Position numbers and translations under genes: made by a program. 64,000 nt of DNA. It comes from Bacteroidales bacterium (GTDB taxonomy: Bacteria; Bacteroidota; Bacteroidia; Bacteroidales; UBA1715). Shown here in pieces: positions 1 through 7,959 of this stretch (position 1 is its first letter; the number at the start of each line of letters is the position of its first letter). Under the pieces are notes generated by a model. The model was not told the DNA's origin and did no database searches. It was given only the letters and a program-made list of their open reading frames with translations. Location of the stretch: contig JADKDL010000007.1 of assembly GCA_016714605.1 (NCBI GenBank), forward strand, positions 124,001 to 188,000. The letters are read 5' to 3'.

Positions 1-3000
1 ACTTATTAAGTACCAATGTTTGGTGTGTTTCAGCTAAGCCATATTCCCAAGGCGCACCGGCATGGTGAATTGAACTAAGCGGCGAAGCCCCTGTTCCACC
101 ATCATAACCAGAGATAAGAACCTTATCGGCAAATGCTTTAGCAACACCTGCTGCAATAGTTCCAACACCTGCTTTAGATACCAACTTAACGTTAATATCG
201 GCAAGTGGATTTGCGTTTTTAAGGTCGAAAATAAGCTGAGCTAAATCTTCTATTGAATAAATATCATGGTGCGGAGGTGGAGAAATTAATCCAACACCCG
301 GAGTAGAATTTCTAACTCTACCAATCCACTCATCAACTTTATGACCAGGTAGTTGTCCACCTTCACCAGGTTTAGCACCCTGAGCCATTTTTATCTGAAT
401 CTCATCGCAATTAGCCAAGTAGTTGCTATGAACACCAAAACGACCCGAAGCAACTTGTTTGATTGCAGAACGTTCCCAATCGCCATTTTCTTTTCTTACA
501 AATCGGATTTCATCTTCGCCTCCTTCACCGGAATTGCTTCTACCGCCAATACGGTTCATTGCAACTGCAAGTGTAGAGTGAGCTTCATAAGAAATAGAAC
601 CAAATGACATTGCACCAGTAGCAAATCGTTTGAAGATATTTTCTTTAGATTCAACTTCACTTAAAGGAATAGATTTTCTAAGGTTTTTAAATTCCATCAA
701 CCCTCTAAGCGTAAACTGCTGCTTAGACTGATCGTTTATTTTTGCTGCATACTCTTTATATATAGAATAATCGCCAGTACGAACAGCTTTTTGAAGTAAT
801 GAAATTGTTTCAGGATTCATCAAATGTTTCTCACCACGTTGTTTCCATTGGTGATATCCACCCTCTTCTAGTCTTTGACCAATAATTTCTGTACTAGGGT
901 AACCAGCTTTATGTCTTATAAGCACCTCACGTGCAATATCATCATAACCTAAACCGCCAATTTTAGAAATTGTACCACAAAAGCACTCATCAATAACTGA
1001 AGTTCCAATACCAAAACACTCAAATATTTGAGCTCCTTTGTATGATTGCAATGTTGAGATACCCATTTTAGAGAATATCTTATACAATCCACCACCAATA
1101 GCTTTAACGTATCTGTCATACATTTCGGCACAGGTAAGGCTATCAGGTACTAATCTAAGTAGAGGTAATGTTTCAATAGTTTCAAAAGTAAGATACGGGT
1201 TTACAGCATCGGCACCGTAACCAAATAAGGTTGCGAAATGATGTGTTTCACGAGCATCTCCGGTTTCAATTACGATACCACATCTTACTCTCAATCCGTT
1301 AAGGATAAGGTGATGATGCAATGCACCAACAGCAAGTAACGAAGGTATTGGAGCTGTATCTTTATCTATTTGTCTGTCTGACAATAAAATTACGTTTGCA
1401 CTTGCGTCAATAATTGCTTTATCGGCATCTTTGCACATTTTATCAAGAGCAGCTTTCAAAGCGCCCGGCTCTCCTGTTGTTGGGAAAGACATGCTTATTT
1501 CATGCACTCTAAAATCGGAATGGCTTATCTGACGTATTTTTTCCAACTGTTCGTTTGTAAGAACCGGTTGGTCGAACGTAATTTGTTTACAATGCAACGA
1601 ACTTTCAGAAAGAATATTAAATGTTCTTCCTAAGCTTGTTTTAAGCGACATTATTATTTTTTCTCTGATAGGATCTATCGGAGGGTTTGATACCTGAGCA
1701 AACTGCTGTTTGAAATAGTTAGACAGGTGTCTGCTTTGGTGAGACAATACAGCCAAAGGAGTATCATCGCCCATTGAGCCAATAGGATCTTGCTTCTGCA
1801 AAATCATTTCGGCTAACGTAGCTCTTACATCTTCATTGGTAACACCAAAAGCCAACTGACGACCTAATAACGTTTCATTATTAGAAATATATTTAGCCGG
1901 TTTTTCAGGAAGTTTATCAATAGAAACAGAGTTTTGATTCAACCACTCTCTATAAGGCTTTTTGGTACAGATTCTATTTTTAACCTCTTCGTCGGCAACA
2001 ATTCTACCTTCTTCAAGATCTACAACAAACATTTTACCCGGTTGCAATCTACCTTTTTTAACCACTTTACCTTGTTCAACTTCATGCGAACCGGCTTCGG
2101 AGGTCATTATTAAGGTACCATCTTCCATTAAGCAATATCGAGAAGGTCTCAATCCGTTTCTATCAAGGGTAGCACCAATTATGTGACCGTCTGTAAAAGA
2201 GATAGAAGCCGGACCATCCCAAGGTTCCATTATAGAAGCATGATACTCATAGAATGCACGCTTCGGATCTACCATAGAAGCATCGTTTTGCCAAGCTTCC
2301 GGTATAAGCATCATCATTACGTGAGGAAGTTCTCTTCCGCCCAAAACCAACATTTCAATCATGTTGTCAAGGTTAGCAGAATCAGAAGCTTCATAGTCGC
2401 ATAATGGCAACAATTTTTCAATTTCATCTTTAGTAAACAAAGAAGATTCAAATAATTTCTGATTTGATCTACTCCAGTTTACGTTACCTCTTACCGTATT
2501 TATTTCGCCATTGTGAGCAATATATCTGAACGGTTGAGCAAGTTTCCACTTAGGGAAAGTATTTGTAGAGAATCGAGAATGAATCATAGCTAAAGCAGAA
2601 ACCATTCTTTCATCGGCCAAATCTAGAAAATATTCACGCACCTGAGCGGTGGTAAGTTGCCCTTTGTAAACAATATTTTTGTATGAAAAAGTAGCAATAT
2701 AATATTCATCTTTACGAGTCGGGAATTCTTTCAAAAATTCATGGAAATCCCAATTTCTTAATACAAACAGTTTTCTTTCAAGTCCGTCAGCATCAAGTTC
2801 AGCATCTTTAGCCTTAACAAAAACCTGTTCAATTTTAGGTTCAACAGAAAGCGCAGAAGTACCGATAGTTTTCTTTGATACAGGCACATCTCTATAGCCA
2901 AGTAACTCAAGACCAAGCTCTTCGATATGAATATTCAACTTTCTTCTTACTGCTTCTCTAACTTTTACGTCGGCAGGAAAGAAAATTTGACCTACTCCGT

Positions 3001-3268
3001 ACTTACCATACTCTGGCAAGGTAATACCAATTTTTTTACACTCTTCCTTAAAGAATTGATGAGGCATTTGTATCAATACTCCCGCACCATCTCCGGTATT
3101 CTCTTCAAATCCAGTAGCTCCTCTGTGCTCCATTCGCTCCAACATTTTCAGTGCATCCTGAATTAGTTTGTGCGATTTCTTGCCTTTAAGATTTGCTATG
3201 AAACCAATACCACACGCATCATGCTCAAAACTTGGGTCATATAATGACTTACTCATTTTTTGGTTCAT
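1..3268 (-). CDS. gltB: glutamate synthase large subunit, partial (C-terminus beyond left edge)
   Basis: Makes glutamate from glutamine and 2-oxoglutarate, the main nitrogen-assimilation step. About 1089 residues are visible, against roughly 1500 in the family, so the beta-helical C-terminal domain lies outside the window. The reverse strand reads open from an ATG at 3268. The N-terminal amidotransferase nucleophile is seen in HDACGIGF (Cys19, preceded by a short propeptide), followed by MEHRGATG and GDGAG. Further in are the central domain and the FMN-domain start, with RSNSGEGGED, AKPGEGGQLPGHK and GLISPPPHHDIYSIEDL. A second Met at 3256 (MSKSLYDP) is an equally possible start. gltD is expected just beyond the left edge. 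No break is seen in this long frame, unlike many smaller genes here. Confidence 0.97.
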   Translation of the reverse strand, partial: MNQKMSKSLYDPSFEHDACGIGFIANLKGKKSHKLIQDALKMLERMEHRGATGFEENTGDGAGVLIQMPHQFFKEECKKIGITLPEYGKYGVGQIFFPADVKVREAVRRKLNIHIEELGLELLGYRDVPVSKKTIGTSALSVEPKIEQVFVKAKDAELDADGLERKLFVLRNWDFHEFLKEFPTRKDEYYIATFSYKNIVYKGQLTTAQVREYFLDLADERMVSALAMIHSRFSTNTFPKWKLAQPFRYIAHNGEINTVRGNVNWSRSNQKLFESSLFTKDEIEKLLPLCDYEASDSANLDNMIEMLVLGGRELPHVMMMLIPEAWQNDASMVDPKRAFYEYHASIMEPWDGPASISFTDGHIIGATLDRNGLRPSRYCLMEDGTLIMTSEAGSHEVEQGKVVKKGRLQPGKMFVVDLEEGRIVADEEVKNRICTKKPYREWLNQNSVSIDKLPEKPAKYISNNETLLGRQLAFGVTNEDVRATLAEMILQKQDPIGSMGDDTPLAVLSHQSRHLSNYFKQQFAQVSNPPIDPIREKIIMSLKTSLGRTFNILSESSLHCKQITFDQPVLTNEQLEKIRQISHSDFRVHEISMSFPTTGEPGALKAALDKMCKDADKAIIDASANVILLSDRQIDKDTAPIPSLLAVGALHHHLILNGLRVRCGIVIETGDARETHHFATLFGYGADAVNPYLTFETIETLPLLRLVPDSLTCAEMYDRYVKAIGGGLYKIFSKMGISTLQSYKGAQIFECFGIGTSVIDECFCGTISKIGGLGYDDIAREVLIRHKAGYPSTEIIGQRLEEGGYHQWKQRGEKHLMNPETISLLQKAVRTGDYSIYKEYAAKINDQSKQQFTLRGLMEFKNLRKSIPLSEVESKENIFKRFATGAMSFGSISYEAHSTLAVAMNRIGGRSNSGEGGEDEIRFVRKENGDWERSAIKQVASGRFGVHSNYLANCDEIQIKMAQGAKPGEGGQLPGHKVDEWIGRVRNSTPGVGLISPPPHHDIYSIEDLAQLIFDLKNANPLADINVKLVSKAGVGTIAAGVAKAFADKVLISGYDGGTGASPLSSIHHAGAPWEYGLAETHQTLVLNK

Positions 3269-3400
3269 ATCACCGTTCGTTATTTATTAAATTTAAAATA
3301 TGTATATTACAATAACCACTATTGTCAACATTATCGTGCAATAAATGTATATGAGAGAATTAACGAATCGACAAAACCCATTTCATAATATTGCAAGGCG

Positions 3401-3408
3401 CAAATTTA
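3401..3408 (-). promoter_or_regulatory. candidate -7 box for gltB
   Basis: The reverse strand reads TAAATTTG, matching the Bacteroidota TAnnTTTG box, about 130 nt before the gltB ATG. No well-placed TTTG is seen upstream. The gene-free stretch 3269-3615 otherwise shows nothing beyond this box and the one for the response regulator. Confidence 0.3.
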
Positions 3409-3517
3409 TAAAAAATATGAAAGTTTGTATTAGTCAATTTACGTAAATGTTAAATATTTATAAAAAAATATGCCGAATGTCATATTTTAAACGACTAAGT
3501 ATTGGATTTTTTTTTAA

Positions 3518-3525
3518 TATATTTG
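3518..3525 (+). promoter_or_regulatory. candidate -7 box for the response regulator
   Basis: TATATTTG matches TAnnTTTG and lies about 90 nt before the start of the receiver-domain gene. A correctly spaced TTTG is not evident. Confidence 0.28.
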
Positions 3526-3615
3526 GTGTGTACTTCGTTTTGGGTGTTTCACAATACTTATTAGTCGGGTACAAGCAATGCTTTTTACAAGTAGAATCAA
3601 AAAAAATAGAAAATC

Positions 3616-3978
3616 GTGAATAAAAAAATATTAGTAGTTGATGATTCGTCATCAAATATTTTGTTGATACAAAATTTTTTAGAAGATGAAGGTTTTGAAG
3701 TTGTAACTGCACTTGATGGCAAAGCAGCATTAGAACAGGTTAAAAACACAAAGCCAGATGTTATTTTACTTGACCTTATGATGCCGGAAATTGATGGTAT
3801 GCAAGTGATGGAAAAATTAAAACAAGACAATAAGACTAAAAATATACCTATAATCTTTATTTCTGCAAGCAAAGACAGAGATATACAGCAAAAGGCGATA
3901 GATGAAGGTGCTCATGCTTTTATAAGTAAGCCACTCGATTTTGATTTGATTCTTAGAGAATTAGACACACTTAATTGA
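3616..3978 (+). CDS. single-domain response regulator (CheY-like receiver)
   Basis: A 120-residue stand-alone receiver domain with no output domain. The acidic pair is D9/D10 (LVVDD), the phosphoacceptor is D53 (VILLDLMMP), the switch hydroxyl is S83 (FISAS) and the conserved lysine is K105 (SKPLD), so it should be phosphorylatable. Such proteins act as phosphate relays or by binding a partner. No histidine kinase gene is adjacent, so its partner cannot be read from context. It is convergent with neither neighbour and lies alone between gltB and the DUF21/CBS gene. Confidence 0.92.
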   Translation: MNKKILVVDDSSSNILLIQNFLEDEGFEVVTALDGKAALEQVKNTKPDVILLDLMMPEIDGMQVMEKLKQDNKTKNIPIIFISASKDRDIQQKAIDEGAHAFISKPLDFDLILRELDTLN

Positions 3979-4244
3979 GTTTGAATTATTTTGGTTTTTA
4001 TAAAGAAACATTTTTTTATAATTGACTAATTTGCATGAATAAGCATGATTTAAAACAATCATACCTTTATGGTTCCCAAAAATCTAATGCGTTACTATTA
4101 ATTGTATTAGAATAGTAAACTGAGTTGTTGCAAATAAAACTATTGATTTAATGAATCAAACTACCTTATACGGATTTGTAAAATTTCATTAAAGTAAATA
4201 CTTCTCTTTTTATGCCTCTATAAATTAGGTTTTCTACGCTGACA

Positions 4245-5348
4245 ATGGCACTTTTGCTTCTATTTCTTTTCTCTGCACTTGGTATTTCTTTTTTATGTTC
4301 TTTGGTAGAAGCAACGCTTCTCTCTGTACCTATGACCTTTTTAAAGGCAAATGAACAATCAGCCCAAAAAGGAATTAATAAAATAACCTTCCATAAATTA
4401 CAAATTGATAGATCGTTATCTGCAATACTATCGCTCAACACCATTGCCCATACCGTTGGTGCTGCAGGAGTAGGTGCGCAGGCAACAATAGTATTTGGCG
4501 AAGCATACTTTGGTATAGTCTCAGCTATTCTTACCATATTGATATTAGTATTAACCGAAATAATTCCAAAAACAATTGGTGCCAACTACTGGAAAAAATT
4601 AACTAATTTTTCGGCGATTGTTATTTCTATTATGATATACATTACTTATCCACTTGTTGTTCTATCTGCTTTTCTGACGAATATAATCACTAAAAATAAA
4701 ATAGAACAAACCACCAGTAGAGAAGAAATTTCTGCACTTGCCGAAATTGGAACTATGGAAGGAATATTTCAGGAAAAAGAGAATAAAATAATTCAGAATC
4801 TGATAAAACTTAAAAACATTAAGGTATCAGACATTATGACTCCGCGAACCGTAGTAACTTTTGCAAATGAATCAATGACTTTGGAAGAGTTTCTCAAAAA
4901 TAAAGATTATCTACGTTTCTCTAGAATACCCGTTTACACTGGAAATCAAGACAATATAACCGGATATGTTTTTAGACAAAGTGTATTTGAGAAACTAGCC
5001 GAAGATTATGAAAATCTTACCCTCAAAGATTTAAAGAAGCAAATCGTAGTGATTCCCGATACCAAACCAGTGTTTACCGTATGGGAACTTCTCTTGGAAA
5101 AAAAGGAACATATAGCTCAAGTTGTTGATGAATATGGTGGTATGGATGGTATTGTAACCATGGAAGATATAATCGAATCGTTACTCGGCTTTGAAATAGT
5201 TGATGAAAAAGACACTTTTACCGACATGCAGCAACTAGCAAGAGAAAGATGGCTTCAGAAACAAGCAAAATATAAGTTATTGGAAACGGAATCGGTATCT
5301 ATCAAAAAAAACGATGGTACAGTAAGCATTACACAAGATATAGTGTAG
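4245..5348 (+). CDS. CNNM/DUF21 membrane protein with CBS pair (CorC/HlyC family)
   Basis: A 367-residue inner-membrane protein of the family linked to Mg2+/Co2+ efflux and often labelled haemolysin. Residues 1 to about 150 form the DUF21 transmembrane domain, with hydrophobic segments at the N-terminus, near residues 65-80 and near 85-110. The conserved TEIIPKTIGA follows. Two CBS motifs follow: the first begins at VSDIMTPRTVV and the second ends with YGGMDGIVTMEDIIE. The usual C-terminal CorC_HlyC (transporter-associated) domain of about 80 residues is missing, because the protein ends about 45 residues after the second CBS motif. Family members without that domain do exist. Ion specificity cannot be told from sequence. 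Confidence 0.88.
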   Translation: MALLLLFLFSALGISFLCSLVEATLLSVPMTFLKANEQSAQKGINKITFHKLQIDRSLSAILSLNTIAHTVGAAGVGAQATIVFGEAYFGIVSAILTILILVLTEIIPKTIGANYWKKLTNFSAIVISIMIYITYPLVVLSAFLTNIITKNKIEQTTSREEISALAEIGTMEGIFQEKENKIIQNLIKLKNIKVSDIMTPRTVVTFANESMTLEEFLKNKDYLRFSRIPVYTGNQDNITGYVFRQSVFEKLAEDYENLTLKDLKKQIVVIPDTKPVFTVWELLLEKKEHIAQVVDEYGGMDGIVTMEDIIESLLGFEIVDEKDTFTDMQQLARERWLQKQAKYKLLETESVSIKKNDGTVSITQDIV

Positions 5349-5836
5349 CAAATCTTTGCAATTTATTATCAAATTTTATTGTCGGCTAAAAGGGCAATAC
5401 TTCCTTGACAACAGGACTATACAGGTTTAATCCTTCTACAAAAAATAAATTTACTTCGCATACATAAATCTTGAAATTATTCCAAATTTCAAGAAAATAA
5501 AAACAGGTCTAACTGTTTCTTATATTTCTGAATTACAGCAATTTGATGTATATAATTTCATTAAATAGTACGAATAAAGGGTTGAAATAAATTTCCAAAC
5601 CAATCTTTTTTTATATTTGACAATCAAAATTGTAGTATAAGGAACATTTCTTAAAGTTAAATATATCGTTGATAGAGACATTTTTTTTAAAGCAGGAATA
5701 TTTCAGTATATAACTATGAAAACTGTTAAACAAAAAGTGCCGACCAATAATTTATTGATGTAAAAACGGGAGAAATATTCGGATTATAAATATAAATTTT
5801 CAAAACAACACATTTCAAAATTTCAAATTTTTTAAC
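5349..5836. other. gene-free AT-rich stretch
   Basis: No supported gene, hairpin terminator or convincing promoter is seen. It separates the CBS protein from the DUF4340-type gene on the same strand. Confidence 0.5.
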
Positions 5837-6771
5837 ATGAAAAAAAGCATAAAAATAATACTTTCAGTATTTGTACTACTTTGCATGATATTTATCATTA
5901 TCAATATTAGAGACAGTGCATCTAAGAAATCTACCTTCAAAAGTGTTTTAGCCGATGTTGATACCAATACGGTAAGCTTAATTGTAATAAAAAATAAAAA
6001 TATCACCAATGGAATTGATTTGGTAAAAACAGATAGTGTTTGGAATATAATCTACAACAATAAAACATTTTTAGTCGACAAGTTGATGATAGATAGTATA
6101 TTACAGCAAATAGATATTGTAAAGCCGAGAAGAATTGCTTCAAAACAGAAAATTTCATGGGCAGAATATGAAGTAAACGACTCTCTTGGAACGCTTGTAA
6201 GTATTTATGATCAGAAAAACAAAAAATAGATTTGATGATAGGGAAATTTTCAAATACCAAATCACAGAACCAAGATCAGAAACAACCAGATGTATTTAGC
6301 TACGTTAGACTTCTAAATGAAGAAGATGTATATGTAGTAGATGGTTATTTAAGCATGACATTCAATCGAAATGTAGAAGATTTTAGAAACGCTCAACTTT
6401 GCAATATTCCACTTGATAAAATTACTAAAGTGAGTTTTAACTATAATGCTGATAGTGCTTTTGTGTTGGAAAAACAAAATAATTCATGGACTATAGAAAA
6501 TCAATTAGCAGATTCGGCTGCTGTTCAAAGTTATTTGCAAAAGCTTTCTCAGTTAAGCAGCAGAAATTTTATTGAAACTTCTTTAGCAAAATTACCATTG
6601 GTATATTCATTAAAAATTGAAGGCACAGAAGTGAAACCAATAGAAATACTAGCATATCAATCTACAGATAATCAATTGATAGTTGCATCATCGGCAAACC
6701 AAGGAACGGTATTTAATTTAAATCCAGATATTATTTCTAGCATTTTTATATCAAAGCAAAATTTGAAATAA
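5837..6771 (+). pseudogene. DUF4340-type protein, one gene split by a single missing base
   Basis: Two abutting reading frames (5837-6229 and 6232-6771) together make one 311-residue protein. Adding one A to the A6 run at 6223-6228 makes the frame run on as NKK-IDLMIGKF, which is the usual DUF4340 context (a glycine-lysine strand after VSIYDQ). Residues 5-24 form an N-terminal membrane anchor and the rest is extracytoplasmic. The family is widespread beside gliding and ABC-type GldG genes in Bacteroidota, but none is adjacent here and the function is unknown. A missing base from sequencing or a real frameshift mutation fits best. The run AAAAAAT is also the sort of site where ribosomes slip back by one, so programmed frameshifting is a remote option. 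Confidence 0.75.
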
Positions 6772-6782
6772 AAAAATATAAA

Positions 6783-6826
6783 AAAGAAGGGGTAAGTTAT
6801 TTTTCTTAACTCACCCCTTCTTTTTT
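6783..6826. terminator. bidirectional terminator
   Basis: A long stem (AAGAAGGGGTAAGTTA pairing with TAACTCACCCCTTCTT) with A and T runs on its flanks. It lies between the convergent DUF4340-type gene and the small secreted-protein gene and serves both. Confidence 0.85.
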
Positions 6827-6840
6827 AACAATCAAATTAA

Positions 6841-7176
6841 CTAATACGTCATGCTGTAATGCTCCTTAATAACTTGATTTTTCTTTTCTTCAAGTGCATT
6901 TAAAGTTTGTACATACGTACCCTCTTCTTTGCATATAGCTTCATTCCATCTTCCATACCACTTATTCATCTCAATCTTAGCAGATATAAATCGTCTGGAA
7001 TTCCTACTGTCTTTACTGTTAGGGTTACTATGATATTCTTTGGCTATCAGGATAACAGAATCCACCAAAACTCTGTATTCGTCAAGCAGTTGATTACAAC
7101 TTCGGTCTACTGACTGAGCATAAGAACTCATACCAAAACCTAATAAAGCAACAACAAAAACACTTAACTTTTTCAT
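6841..7176 (-). CDS. small secreted protein, unknown function
   Basis: 111 residues, not recognised. A clear signal peptide ends at SSYAQ (cleavage after Ala20). The mature part is charged, mostly helical by eye, with two cysteines (Cys27 and another near residue 81) that could form a disulfide. It is convergent with the DUF4340-type gene and shares its terminator. Translation-like composition, signal peptide and terminator support a real gene. Confidence 0.7.
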   Translation of the reverse strand: MKKLSVFVVALLGFGMSSYAQSVDRSCNQLLDEYRVLVDSVILIAKEYHSNPNSKDSRNSRRFISAKIEMNKWYGRWNEAICKEEGTYVQTLNALEEKKNQVIKEHYSMTY

Positions 7177-7959
7177 AATGGTAAATTTTAATTAAGTTAC
7201 AATTTTAAAAACATTTATTCAGGGATATTTCAAAAAATTTAGACAATATTACTATACAATAAATTACAGATGCTTCAAACGTTATTAAAAAAGTTTTTAA
7301 TAATAAATTAATATAAAATAATATTGCAAATAATTATATTCAAATTAAAAATTCTGCTTAATGTTAGAAATATCATTCTTTTAGATATTTAGAATCTCAA
7401 AAAACGTTACAAAAAAACTTTTTAAAGAATGTCTAAAACCCGAGTATTAGAGTTTTATTTTCTACAAAAAATTCGAATTTCAAAAAAAAAACACAATTAT
7501 TTACACAAAAATAATACAATTTTCATATTTATATAGTTTCTAAAACAGTTTATTTGATATATAAAAATTTAAAAATTATATTACCTAAATGAAATTAACA
7601 TCAATCTCTTTATTCCTCGTTTACAGACGAATAGATAGCACAAACGAATTCATCACTAAATTAAAAAATAAAAATATAAAAAAGAAAATTACGTTTCAAA
7701 GCAAGAAAATTTTGCTCTAAATTGAATAATTTAATATTAAGAAATAGTTATAAAGTGAAAACTATAAAAAAAAGTTATGCTTTATTAAAAAAATCAATAT
7801 ATTTGCGGCACTGATGAAAAAAGGGGTTTTGTTTATCTGTTGTTTTTGATAATGTGGCATAAAAGACTCATTGTGAACTCCTTAAAACGTTAGTATTTAG
7901 ATTATAATTGTAACCAAAGAAATTAATAACTTAAAAAGGATTTATAAAAATTACTAAAA
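7177..7959. other. 783-nt gene-free stretch upstream of secDF
   Basis: Very AT-rich with many A runs. It holds the divergent upstream regions of the small secreted protein and secDF, including a -7-like box at 7798-7805. No small ORF or stable hairpin is convincing. Confidence 0.5.
7798..7805 (+). promoter_or_regulatory. candidate secDF promoter -7 box
   Basis: TATATTTG followed by GCGG matches TAnnTTTG. It would give a leader of about 150 nt before the secDF ATG at 7960. The -33 TTTG is not recognisable. Confidence 0.35.
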
